A stretch of DNA of 64,000 nucleotides from an uncultured Gilliamella sp. (GTDB lineage: Bacteria > Pseudomonadota > Gammaproteobacteria > Enterobacterales > Orbaceae). Positions 8,224-17,242 of this stretch are shown here, piece by piece. The stretch lies in contig CALYPG010000007.1 of the NCBI GenBank assembly GCA_945271295.1, positions 1 through 64,000 on the forward strand. Reading direction: 5' to 3'. Made by a program: the position numbers and the translations under genes. Below the pieces are notes generated by a model. That model had not been told where the DNA came from. It saw only the letters and a list, made by a program, of their open reading frames with translations, and did no database searches. Within the stretch, counting starts at the first letter, position 1; every line of letters begins with the position of its first letter.

Positions 8224-11200
8224 TTATGCCGCGACAGTAACTTTTTCGATATTAACTAAGAATGATTTATATTCTGGAGTTTGAGAATTAGCATCACCTA
8301 AATGTGGTGTTAATTCATTCACCAAAAAACCTTTCTTAGTTTGCCCAGTGAATCCCCAGACAATAGGAATTCCAATGGTTTCGATCTCCCTGCCATCAAC
8401 AGTTAACGTTGGAAGTCGCTTGGTCACTACAGCTTTGGCCTTAATATAACCCCGATACGAGGTTACTTTTACCGTATCACCTAATTTAATACCTTTTTTC
8501 TTAGCCAGATTTTCGCTTAATTCAATAAATTGTTCGGGCTGAGTGATTGAAGCGAGTCTTGCATGCTGAGTCCAGAAATGGAAATGTTCGGTAATACTAT
8601 AAGTTGTACCAACATAAGGGAATTCATTGGCATTACCTAAACGTGCTAAATCTTCTTTAAAGGCTCTAGCTACAGGGCTATTAACCTGTTTTGGATGCAG
8701 TGGATTATTGGAAATTGGTGTCTCAAATGGTTCATAATGTTCAGGGAACGGCCCATCAACTAAACGGTTTAAACAGAATAAACCACCTAAACCATCATTA
8801 TTCATAATAAAGGCCCCCGCGCCCGAACTTGGCGGTAAAGTTGCAGTAAAATCAGCAACATCATTACCTTCCCAACTTGAACCATTCCATTTGATTAATA
8901 CGCGATTAGGATCCCATGGTTTGCCATTTTCATCAGCAGAAGCGCGATTATAAAGTACGCGCCGATTCATTGGCCAAGCCCAAGCCCAACCACTATGTAC
9001 CCCTTTACCTGAAGGGTCACTTGGATCACGTCTGGCCATTTGGTTGCCTTGTTCTGTCCAAGAACCACAGAATATCCAAATGCCTGAAGAAGTGGTACCA
9101 TCCGCTTTCAGTTGCGAAAAACCACTAAGTTGCTGACCTTTTTTGAGAATAATATTACCGTTGGCATCAGTAAGATCAGCGAGCGCTTTACCATTATAAT
9201 CTTTAGCCAGCTCTTCCGCAGCCGGTCCTTGCGGATCTTGATAATCCCAAACTAAATTATCAATCGGTTCATGATAAGTACCGCCTTCTTCAGCATATAG
9301 CTGTTTAATCCTTAGAAAGATGCGAGCAATAATTTCTGGATCGTATAAGGCATCATAGGGCGGTCTGGCGGCCGCCCAGTGCCATTGTAACCAACGAGAA
9401 GAGTTAACAATGGTGCCATTTTCTTCAGCAAAACAGTTAGCTGGGAGCCGGAATACTTCGGTTTGAATTTTGCTAGGATCAACATCATTTGATTCACCAT
9501 GATTTTGCCAAAACTCAGCAGTTTCGGTTGGCATAGGATCGATGTTAACCAAGAATTTTAAATTGGATAAGCCTTCACGGATACTATTTTTATCTGGCAG
9601 CGCGGCTAGAGGGTTGAAACCTTGACAAATAAAGCCATTGGCTTGACCATCACGCATCATTTTACTGAATCTTAAGATATCATAGGTCTTATCCCATTTC
9701 GGTAACCAATCAAATCCCCAATCATTATCCTTAGTGGCGTTATCACCAAACATGGATTTCATAAAACTAACAAAGAATTTTGGATAATTTCCCCAAAAAT
9801 TAACTTCGCTGGGGCCAAGTGGTTTAGGCGTTTTTTCCGCTAAATATTGTTCCAGTGAAACTTGCGAGTCTTTAGGTAAATCAAGATAAGCCGGTAAACG
9901 ATTGGATAACAACCCTACATCGGTTAAACCTTGAATGTTTGAATGTCCACGTAGCGCGTTAATACCACCACCCATTACCCCAATATTACCAAGTATTAAT
10001 TGAATCATCGCGGCGGTGCGAATAATCTGCGTACCATAAGTATGCTGTGTCCAACCTAATGCATATAAAAAAGTAGCGGCCCGGTCATTGGTTTTAGTAC
10101 TAGCCAGTGAGCGACAAACATGTAAAAAACTCTCGACAGGACTACCGGTGATCTTATTTACCATTGCTGGTGTATAGCGGCTCACATGTTGTTTCAGTAA
10201 GTTCCAAACACAGCGAGGATGATTAAGTGTCTTATCACGTAGCGCGTAACCCTGGTCATCTGTTTGATAGGCCCAGCTGGTTTGATCATATTGTCGATTA
10301 TTGGCATCATAGCCACTAAACAGCCCGCTACTAACATCAAAATTAAAGTCATCTCGCACAATCAAGCTTGCATTACTATGGGTGACTAAATATTCGAAAT
10401 TAACTTCATTATGTGTAATAAGGTAATTGATAACCCCCAGCAGAAATGTAATGTCAGATCCAGAACGGATTGGCACATAATGATCAGCAACTGATGCGGT
10501 ACGATGAAAGCGTGGGTCTATGGCAATTAGCTCGGCGCCATTAGTGATTTTGGCTTCTATCGCCCATTTAAAACCAACCGGATGCGCTTCAGCCGCATTC
10601 CCCCCCATAACGATAACTACATTGGCATTTTTAATATCGTTCCAGTTATTGGTCATGGCGCCACGACCAAAAGTTGCCGCTAAGCTCGATACCGATGGCC
10701 CATGACAGACCCTTGCTTGGGTTTCCAGACTTAACATGCCTAAAGAACGTGCAACTTTAAATGCTAACCAACCCGTTTCATTACTGGCAGCAGAAGTAAC
10801 CAACCACCCCGTTGTGGTCCAACGATTAACCGTAGTGCCTTTTTCATTTTTCTCAACAAAATTTTTATCACGATCGGCTTTCATTAATCTAGCGATACGA
10901 TCGATAGCTTCTTCCCAACTAATACGTTGCCATTTATCTGAGCCCGGTGCACGGTATTGCGGATATTTAACGCGATTTTCACTCTTGATATAATCGAGAA
11001 CACCAGCGCCTTTAGGGCAAAGAGAACCACGGCTGACGGGATGATCAGGATCACCTTCAATATGAAAAATAGAGGATTCGGCATTTTTGGCGCCATCTCC
11101 GCGACTATAAAGAAGCATGCCACAACCAACAGAACAATAGGTGCAGTTGTTACGAGTTTCTTTTGATTTTAACAATTTATATTGGCGAGTTTGTGCAAGG

Positions 11201-11292
11201 GCGATATTGGGTGCAAGCCCAAGAGTGGCCACTGTTGTTCCAGCCATACCACCAGCACAGATCTTAAAGAACTGTCTACGGTTAAGTAGCAT
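8224..11292 (-). CDS. fdoG: Formate dehydrogenase major subunit, Cys instead of Sec
   Basis: The catalytic, periplasmic subunit that oxidises formate to CO2 with a bis-MGD molybdenum cofactor. The 1022 residues begin with a twin-arginine signal (NRRQFFK at 4-10), so the protein is exported folded by Tat. CTYCSVGC (50-57) with LCPKG (91-95) binds the proximal [4Fe-4S] cluster. In E. coli FdnG/FdoG residue 196 is selenocysteine encoded by UGA; here codon 196 (10705-10707, read on minus) is TGT, giving ARVCHGP, so no SelABCD machinery is needed. The gene is therefore open throughout without recoding. It heads the operon fdoG-fdoH-fdoI, with fdhE behind. Confidence 0.96.
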   Translation of the reverse strand: MLLNRRQFFKICAGGMAGTTVATLGLAPNIALAQTRQYKLLKSKETRNNCTYCSVGCGMLLYSRGDGAKNAESSIFHIEGDPDHPVSRGSLCPKGAGVLDYIKSENRVKYPQYRAPGSDKWQRISWEEAIDRIARLMKADRDKNFVEKNEKGTTVNRWTTTGWLVTSAASNETGWLAFKVARSLGMLSLETQARVCHGPSVSSLAATFGRGAMTNNWNDIKNANVVIVMGGNAAEAHPVGFKWAIEAKITNGAELIAIDPRFHRTASVADHYVPIRSGSDITFLLGVINYLITHNEVNFEYLVTHSNASLIVRDDFNFDVSSGLFSGYDANNRQYDQTSWAYQTDDQGYALRDKTLNHPRCVWNLLKQHVSRYTPAMVNKITGSPVESFLHVCRSLASTKTNDRAATFLYALGWTQHTYGTQIIRTAAMIQLILGNIGVMGGGINALRGHSNIQGLTDVGLLSNRLPAYLDLPKDSQVSLEQYLAEKTPKPLGPSEVNFWGNYPKFFVSFMKSMFGDNATKDNDWGFDWLPKWDKTYDILRFSKMMRDGQANGFICQGFNPLAALPDKNSIREGLSNLKFLVNIDPMPTETAEFWQNHGESNDVDPSKIQTEVFRLPANCFAEENGTIVNSSRWLQWHWAAARPPYDALYDPEIIARIFLRIKQLYAEEGGTYHEPIDNLVWDYQDPQGPAAEELAKDYNGKALADLTDANGNIILKKGQQLSGFSQLKADGTTSSGIWIFCGSWTEQGNQMARRDPSDPSGKGVHSGWAWAWPMNRRVLYNRASADENGKPWDPNRVLIKWNGSSWEGNDVADFTATLPPSSGAGAFIMNNDGLGGLFCLNRLVDGPFPEHYEPFETPISNNPLHPKQVNSPVARAFKEDLARLGNANEFPYVGTTYSITEHFHFWTQHARLASITQPEQFIELSENLAKKKGIKLGDTVKVTSYRGYIKAKAVVTKRLPTLTVDGREIETIGIPIVWGFTGQTKKGFLVNELTPHLGDANSQTPEYKSFLVNIEKVTVAA

Positions 11293-11465
11293 ATGAACTC
11301 CTTAGAAAGCTGACATTACATTATTTAATTTATTATTCTAAAAGTTGTAAATAACCTTACTAAAATTAATGATAATCTTTTATCAACTGGAAATAAAGGA
11401 AAAAACAGGAAAGAATTGTTGTTTTTTGAGATGTGTCAAAAAAAACAATAAATTGTTTTATAAGA

Positions 11466-11493
11466 AGTCAGTTCGGTATTTAATGAACTGACT
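11466..11493 (-). terminator. Candidate terminator between plsB and fdoG
   Basis: AGTCAGTTC (11466-11474) pairs with GAACTGACT (11485-11493), a perfect 9-bp stem with a 10-base loop, 24 bases after the plsB stop codon on the minus strand. The following TCTTATAAAAC is a poor U-tract. The rest of the 224-base gap must hold the fdoG promoter; no clear FNR or NarL site could be fixed there. Confidence 0.5.
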
Positions 11494-11516
11494 CAATAAA
11501 AAAGTTAAATTTATGA

Positions 11517-13943
11517 TTAGCTTTTTAATGGATTGATTTCGTCAATTGTTTGCATAACACGAGTGGTAATGAGCGGTTTAAGTATGTCATTCATTTTGTC
11601 AATTTTTTGAAGGTTAGCGCCATCTTTATCATCTAAATAGCCTTGCTCTCTTAAAGAGGCAACCAGTATTGAAAATACGCCTTTATCAAAGAATTCAGGG
11701 GCATTAATTCCATGTAGCACAGATAATCGCTCAGCAATTAAACGGGCTTCTTTTTCAAGAGATGATCTATTAATGGTTGGATCTTTTTGTAACAATGAAA
11801 ACGCAATCGCGTAACGCTGTAAAGTATCTCTCGATGAGGATGCGATTAACTGCATTCCTGACATTTTTAAGTAATTGAGCACCAATTTATCTGGTGAATA
11901 GTTAATCAAATTTAACTCTGCATAACTATGTATAATTTGCTGTACATAAGTGACTAGTTGTTCTTCGTTTTGATAAAGAAATAATTCAGATTTAATTAAT
12001 GGATAAAGCAGTTTTACTTGATGTATAACTTCATCTAATGAAATTCTATTATGTTTGATTATTATTCTTGCCACTATGGCAGGAATGATAAGTAAGTGTT
12101 GAATATTATTACGATAATAAGTCATTAATACTGCTTGCTCGGTAGTTAAACCAACTATTTCACCCACTTCATCAGTCGTTATTACAAATTTCCCCATCTC
12201 TTTAGCATGCTCAAAAAGTTGTTCCGCAGTTTCATCAGGTATGGTAATTAAATTAGAATAAGGAATATTTTTTAATAATCTCAGTAAATAGTTAATGTTT
12301 TCAAGTAATCTGACTTTAGTCAGAGCACGTTGATCTGCAGCAAGTAAAATGGAGCAACATAAATTCATGGCATTAATGGCTGCTGAGGCATTGATTCTCT
12401 GCATAATTTGCGTTGCTAACAGGTTAGTTGTTGGCGTTAACCAATTAGGGCGTTGAGTCCCTGTAGGATCAATAGCTTCACGCCAGTCGGGAATGTGATT
12501 AGTTAAAAATTGATTTAACGGAATTGGTTGTCCAAAATTAACATAACCAAAACCTAATTTTTTTAATTTAAAAAATGCATTAAGCGTACGCCACAAGCTC
12601 TCTTTTTGTTTTTTGGCACCACGCAGTTCATTAGCATAGGTGGCAACTTCTAATACATGTTCATAGCCAATATAAACGGGTACTACCGTAATCGGACGCG
12701 GGTCGCCACGTAATAACGTTTGAATAGTCATCATGAGCATGCCGGTTTTGGGATCGAGTAATCTTCCTGTTCGCGATCTGCCTCCTTCAATAAAATATTC
12801 CACAGCATAACCGCGAATAAATAATTCGGCTAAATATTCACGAAAAACAGCGGTATAAAGTTTGTTACCTTTAAATGAACGACGAATAAAAAAAGCACCC
12901 AAATGTCTAAAAATAGGACCTGCAGGCCAAAAATTTAAATTAATACCTGCGGCAATATGTGGTGGGACTAAGCCTTGACGATAAAGCACATAAGATAATA
13001 ATAGATAATCCATATGGCTACGATGGCACGGTGCATAAACAATCTCATGTCCATTTTGTGCCAGTTCACGAACCGGATCTGCATTAGTAACTTTCAAGCC
13101 TTGATATAGCCTATGCCAAGCCCAAGTTAAGATAAAATCAGTGATTCTTAGCATGCGATATGAAAAATTAGCGGCAATTTCATTTAACATTGATAACGCA
13201 TTTTTCTTAGCTTTATCCAGGCTAATATGTTTACTTTTGGCTTCTTCTTGAATTGCCTCTGATAGTGCCACATTATTTAGTAATTTATTTAACATGGCTT
13301 GGCGAACAGGGAGTTTTGGTCCAACTGATGCTGTTCGTTGTTTAGCAAAATGAATACGAGCCACACGGGCTAATTTATGTGCTAAAACTGATAAATCTTG
13401 CTGATTATCTACCTGAATATTTTTGAATGATACAGTACGAGAAAAGCGGGTATAACAGTCACGTCCAGAAACAATTATTTTATATAATTTATAAGTTGCC
13501 CCCAAAACTTGTAATGACGGTTTTTTCTTACCTTCTTTATCTGGGCTTCTGCCAAACATAACCGAAACGGGTAACAGTTGTATATCGAGTTCATGGTTAT
13601 GTTGATGAGCCGAAATATAATCTCTTAAAATTGCAATCGATTTATTTTGTTGCTGATTAGAAGCAAAAATGCCCGGACCTTTATCAATATAGATAAAAGC
13701 TGGCACTTTTTTACCATTAATTTCGTTACCTTCCAAGGGATCAGGCAATTGATTACGTAAACATAAGGAACGAACAACCATTAAATCTATTTTAGAATTG
13801 TAAGGTAATACATATAAAATAGGTTTGCTAATATCTAAATCTAATTCTGAAATCGGATCGGTGGGAATAGGTTTACTTTTAACAAAGAGTTTAACCGGGA
13901 TTTGAATAAGTGAAAAATAAGCTCTAACCCACCAAGAAAACAT
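11517..13943 (-). CDS. plsB: Glycerol-3-phosphate 1-O-acyltransferase
   Basis: This inner-membrane enzyme starts phospholipid synthesis by acylating the sn-1 position of glycerol 3-phosphate from acyl-ACP or acyl-CoA. The 808 residues match E. coli PlsB throughout. The catalytic H-x4-D motif is CHRSHMDYLLLS with His about 307 and Asp about 312; the acceptor-binding block EGGRSRTGRLLDPKTG follows around 390-405, and IPVYIGYEH-like VVPVYIGYEH is the fourth acyltransferase motif. A long C-terminal domain ends with LSVLHGINAPEFFDK. It has no close operon partner: aroD lies 342 bases upstream on the same strand. Confidence 0.97.
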   Translation of the reverse strand: MFSWWVRAYFSLIQIPVKLFVKSKPIPTDPISELDLDISKPILYVLPYNSKIDLMVVRSLCLRNQLPDPLEGNEINGKKVPAFIYIDKGPGIFASNQQQNKSIAILRDYISAHQHNHELDIQLLPVSVMFGRSPDKEGKKKPSLQVLGATYKLYKIIVSGRDCYTRFSRTVSFKNIQVDNQQDLSVLAHKLARVARIHFAKQRTASVGPKLPVRQAMLNKLLNNVALSEAIQEEAKSKHISLDKAKKNALSMLNEIAANFSYRMLRITDFILTWAWHRLYQGLKVTNADPVRELAQNGHEIVYAPCHRSHMDYLLLSYVLYRQGLVPPHIAAGINLNFWPAGPIFRHLGAFFIRRSFKGNKLYTAVFREYLAELFIRGYAVEYFIEGGRSRTGRLLDPKTGMLMMTIQTLLRGDPRPITVVPVYIGYEHVLEVATYANELRGAKKQKESLWRTLNAFFKLKKLGFGYVNFGQPIPLNQFLTNHIPDWREAIDPTGTQRPNWLTPTTNLLATQIMQRINASAAINAMNLCCSILLAADQRALTKVRLLENINYLLRLLKNIPYSNLITIPDETAEQLFEHAKEMGKFVITTDEVGEIVGLTTEQAVLMTYYRNNIQHLLIIPAIVARIIIKHNRISLDEVIHQVKLLYPLIKSELFLYQNEEQLVTYVQQIIHSYAELNLINYSPDKLVLNYLKMSGMQLIASSSRDTLQRYAIAFSLLQKDPTINRSSLEKEARLIAERLSVLHGINAPEFFDKGVFSILVASLREQGYLDDKDGANLQKIDKMNDILKPLITTRVMQTIDEINPLKS

Positions 13944-14285
13944 ACTAATAAACCTTTTATTTTTTGTTAATCATCTAATTAAATATTAAGTTGCAAACCT
14001 AGTAATCAACCCAAAAAACGCTTTAGATTGCAAAACCAAATGACTCTTTTTATCTATCTTTAAACATAAGAGTGATTAAGTATATACTTGTTATTATTTA
14101 ACTGTTAGTAAATTTCTATCATCTTTACATGATCGATTTAAATAGTTTAGTAACTTTTAACAACCCAATTTGGGCGTATTATAACAATATTTATAATATC
14201 AACGTTATGTGCATCTTGGTGAAAAAAGTACGTTGATATGATATGAATATCGATTTTACCAATATATTAAAATATCATTCTTTTA
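13944..14285. other. Intergenic gap upstream of plsB
   Basis: 342 AT-rich bases between the aroD stop and the plsB start, both on the minus strand. It must hold the plsB promoter and the aroD 3' end. I see no open frame, no strong hairpin with a T-run and no recognisable operator; several short AT-only dyads (for example GATATTCATATC-like pieces near 14240-14255) are not convincing. Confidence 0.4.
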
Positions 14286-15050
14286 TTAAACTTTATTTTT
14301 GTACAATATGTCGAGTATATCACGTAATTGTTTAACTTCTAATTGACCAGGCGCAGAAGCATTTTTTGCTACTCCAAATGTCATTGATGAACCAAATGTT
14401 GTTCCCGCCACTCGACTAATTGCCCCAAGTCCTGCCATAGACATAGTAATAATTGGTTTGGTTGCATATTTTTCATACATTTCAGTCGTTGCCGAAAGTA
14501 AGGTTAAAACATCCTCAGTTGTTTGTGGCATAACCGCAATTTTGACAATATCAGCACCAAGATCTTGCATTTTTCGTAATCGGTAAATAATGTCACTTTT
14601 TGATGGTGTTTTTTGAAAATCATGGTTGGATGCAATAACATAAACGTGGTGTTGATGGGCAACATTAATAATCTCTGTTACATATTTATCACCGATAAAA
14701 ACCTCAACATCAATTAAATCAACTAAACCACTACGGGCCATTTCTTTATTCAATTCAATGTATGAGGTAATAGGCCAAGGTTTTACGCCGCCCTCGTTTG
14801 CGGTTCGGAAAGTAAATAAAATAGGTTTATGAGGTAATAGAAGAGCTATTTTTGCCGCTACATCTTTAACCGCTTGGATATCGTCAACTAAGTTAAAGTA
14901 ATCAACTCGCCATTCTATAACATCAAAATCAATAGATTGTAAAAATGTAATTTCATCAAGTAATTCATTTTCAGTATTACCTACAATTGGAACTATAATC
15001 TTTGGTGCTCCAGAACCTATCTTGATGTTTTTTATGTTCAGTGTTTTCAT
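14286..15050 (-). CDS. aroD: 3-dehydroquinate dehydratase, type I
   Basis: The third step of the shikimate pathway, a Schiff-base class I dehydratase with a TIM-barrel fold. The 254 residues are close to the 252 of E. coli AroD. The catalytic pair falls at the E. coli positions: His143 in ASNHDFQKTP and the imine-forming Lys170 in ADIVKIAVMP. EWRVDY near 46-51 and FRTANEGG near 81-88 form the substrate pocket, and MSMAGLGAISR with FGSSMTFG is the C-terminal signature. It stands alone; no other aro gene is nearby. Confidence 0.97.
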   Translation of the reverse strand: MKTLNIKNIKIGSGAPKIIVPIVGNTENELLDEITFLQSIDFDVIEWRVDYFNLVDDIQAVKDVAAKIALLLPHKPILFTFRTANEGGVKPWPITSYIELNKEMARSGLVDLIDVEVFIGDKYVTEIINVAHQHHVYVIASNHDFQKTPSKSDIIYRLRKMQDLGADIVKIAVMPQTTEDVLTLLSATTEMYEKYATKPIITMSMAGLGAISRVAGTTFGSSMTFGVAKNASAPGQLEVKQLRDILDILYKNKV

Positions 15051-15275
15051 TTAATATCCTATAAGCCAAAACCTATATAAATTGAAAGTAATATTCATAT
15101 ATTTATAATGATATGGAAAGTGTTAATTTAAATTTAGAAATAAACAATCAATTTGCTTCTTCTTGTTTAATAGTTTTACTAATGATATTAATTTTATGGC
15201 AGTAAAGTTCAAAAATAAAAGTACCTTTTATCTATCAGACATTAAATTCCATTTATTACTGCTGGTTATATTAAA
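15051..15275. other. Gap upstream of aroD
   Basis: This part of the 0.8-kb gap carries nothing definite. A 30-codon plus-strand frame starting MAVKFKNKS near 15195 lacks a Shine-Dalgarno and is probably chance. The aroD promoter should lie in the first 100 bases. Confidence 0.3.
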
Positions 15276-15655
15276 TCAATCGTTATGAGCTTGTCGCAAA
15301 TTATTTGCTATTTGGTTTGATTTAATATTTGATTTGTCATAAGAAGCTCTTAAATTAGATTGCACTATATTAATCAAATAAAAGACCTGTCTGCTGTTTT
15401 AACCGGCTTTTAATTAAATCTTAATCACCACATAATAATTGACCATCAGTGACATCTAAACGACCAACACCAAATAAATTACTTCTAAATTTGCCTGAAA
15501 AAATATACTTATATTCATTATTTTCACAAACAAATTTATGAAATTGATTTTCTAATTTCTTATTTAAAAAAGATAAAGTGATTTCTTTATTAAGATAAAA
15601 TTGATACTCTTAAGATTATTAAAGATAAGCAAAGTGTTATAAACTTTTTGAACAT
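15276..15655 (-). pseudogene. Decayed gene(s) for a small secreted protein
   Basis: On the minus strand an ATG at 15655 with a good Shine-Dalgarno (AAGGGAATAAA before it) opens MFKKFITLCLSLIIL, a signal-peptide start, but a stop comes at 15590-15592. In the next frame the sequence continues as EYQFYLNKEITLSFLNKK through KYIFSGKFRSNLFGVGRLDV to CGD and a stop at 15421-15423. A further open stretch ending SNLRASYDKSNIKSNQ...RQAHND stops at 15276-15278. Codon use looks protein-like in all three pieces. I read this as one or two genes broken by frameshifts; no family is recognised. Confidence 0.45.
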
Positions 15656-15825
15656 TTTATTCCCTTAATATATTAAATATAGATTTATTTATAAATTAGC
15701 AAGATAATAAGTATGGTTAAAATTAACCTGTATTTGATTTAATGATGATTCAATAAACATTGATTTTGCTAGCTATTCTAATAGGCCCTCACCAGCACAA
15801 ATTGCACTTTTAACCTGCATCACCT

Positions 15826-15852
15826 AAAATAGACGGTTTGTTTGTCTATTTT
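15826..15852 (+). repeat. Hairpin around the possible antiporter start
   Basis: AAAATAGAC (15826-15834) pairs perfectly with GTCTATTTT (15844-15852) around a 9-base loop, just upstream of the ATG at 15863 and overlapping an in-frame TTG at 15842. No T-run follows on the plus strand. It could affect translation initiation or be the end of an upstream transcript. Confidence 0.35.
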
Positions 15853-15862
15853 GAGTATCTTT

Positions 15863-17206
15863 ATGGATTTTATCCTTAGTCTGTTCTCATCAATTAATGC
15901 CGTTGTAATGGCAGTAATTTGTATGTTAATACTGTCATTATGTCGCGTTCATGTCGTTATTAGTTTGATTATAGGGGCATTTGTTGGCGGGTTGTTTAGT
16001 CATCTCACGTTAAATGAAACGATTAATGCTTTTAATACCGGCATTAGTAATGGTGCAAACATTGCGCTTTCCTATGCCATGCTCGGTGCATTTGCGGTTG
16101 CCATTTCAAAATCTGGATTACCAGAACTATTAGCGGAGAAAGCTGTAAAACAACTTACATCAAGTGGAGCCAAAAAACGCATCAAATGGGCATTAATTAT
16201 TATTATTGCGTTAGTGAGTATTTCCTCACAAAACGTAATTCCAATCCACATAGCTTTTATTCCCCTTTTGATTCCGCCACTTTTATATGTAATGTCACGA
16301 TTACAACTCGATCGGCGAATGATTGCCTGCATTATGACCTTTGGCTTAATCACGCCATATATGTTTTTACCTGTTGGCTTTGGGAATATTTTTTTAAATC
16401 AAATATTATTAAAAAATATCATTTCATCCGGTATGGATGTCAGTCATGTTAATGTGATGCATGCAATGGCAATCCCAGCTTTTGGTATGTTTATGGGATT
16501 ATTATGGGCTATTTTTATTAGTTATCGTAAACCGAGGCAATATCAAATCATTCATGAAACCATGAGTTCACAAGCGGCAACCAATGTTAGTGCGCGTTCA
16601 CTTATTATTTCATTAATAGCTATTGTGTTATCATTTAGCATTCAACTTTATACCGGTTCAATGATTCTCGGTGCCTTAATTGGTTTTATTTGCTTTATTG
16701 TTTCAGGATCAATTAAATGGGGGGAAGCTGACGGAGTATTTACTGACGGCATAAAAATGATGGCCATGATTGGCTTTGTGATGATTTCTGCGCAAGGTTT
16801 TGCTGAAGTATTAAAACAAACTCATGAAATTGAGCCTTTGGTTAATAATAGCGCGGAATTATTTGCGGGTAATAAAGTTGTGGCTTCGTTTATGATGATG
16901 TTAGTTGGTCTGGTTATTACCTTAGGTATTGGTTCTTCATTTTCAACGGTGCCAATTATTGCCGCCATCTATGTGCCACTGTGTGTACAACTTGGATTTT
17001 CTCCAGTTGCAACCGTATGCTTAATTGGTGCATCAGGGGCAATTGGTGATGCCGGTTCGCCACCGTCGGATACGATTTTAGCCACCTCGGCAGGGTTAAA
17101 TAGTGATGGGCAACATGACCATATTCGCGATAGTGTTATTCCCACTTTTACCCATTTTAATATTCCACTGTTTATAGCTGGTTGGCTCGGGTCATTAATT
17201 TTATAA
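15863..17206 (+). CDS. Na+/H+ antiporter-family transporter (YuiF-like)
   Basis: A polytopic inner-membrane protein of about 447 residues, with some 11-12 hydrophobic segments. It resembles the YuiF/HI0325 group, which combines an N-terminal Na_H_antiport_2 domain with the NhaC-like antiporter domain. Typical pieces are AMLGAFAVAISKSGLPE near residues 72-88 and GASGAIGDAGSPPSDTILATSAGLN near 395-419. I prefer the ATG at 15863 (MDFILSLF); an in-frame TTG at 15842 would add seven residues but sits in a hairpin. Members have been proposed to move amino acids or act as Na+/H+ antiporters; which applies here is unknown. It precedes rsmB by 36 bases. Confidence 0.75.
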   Translation: MDFILSLFSSINAVVMAVICMLILSLCRVHVVISLIIGAFVGGLFSHLTLNETINAFNTGISNGANIALSYAMLGAFAVAISKSGLPELLAEKAVKQLTSSGAKKRIKWALIIIIALVSISSQNVIPIHIAFIPLLIPPLLYVMSRLQLDRRMIACIMTFGLITPYMFLPVGFGNIFLNQILLKNIISSGMDVSHVNVMHAMAIPAFGMFMGLLWAIFISYRKPRQYQIIHETMSSQAATNVSARSLIISLIAIVLSFSIQLYTGSMILGALIGFICFIVSGSIKWGEADGVFTDGIKMMAMIGFVMISAQGFAEVLKQTHEIEPLVNNSAELFAGNKVVASFMMMLVGLVITLGIGSSFSTVPIIAAIYVPLCVQLGFSPVATVCLIGASGAIGDAGSPPSDTILATSAGLNSDGQHDHIRDSVIPTFTHFNIPLFIAGWLGSLIL

Positions 17207-17226
17207 TGAATCAAATTAGCTAAATT

Positions 17227-17240
17227 AAGGTCATGACCTT
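17227..17240. repeat. 14-bp palindrome over the rsmB ribosome-binding region
   Basis: AAGGTCATGACCTT is a perfect palindrome ending two bases before the rsmB ATG at 17243. The only AAGG that could serve as Shine-Dalgarno is in its left arm. It could be a protein site, or a coincidence. Confidence 0.3.
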
Positions 17241-17242
17241 TT

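Noticed and set aside
10884-11129. Minus-strand and plus-strand frames overlapping fdoG (also 10736-10993, 10957-11166)
   Set aside because: Shadow frames inside the conserved fdoG coding sequence, no ribosome sites, no protein-like features.
11340-11400. TTGATAAAAGATTATCA-like sequence (minus strand) upstream of fdoG as an FNR site
   Set aside because: The half-site TTGAT is present but the second half does not fit TTGATnnnnATCAA; too weak to call oxygen control from it.
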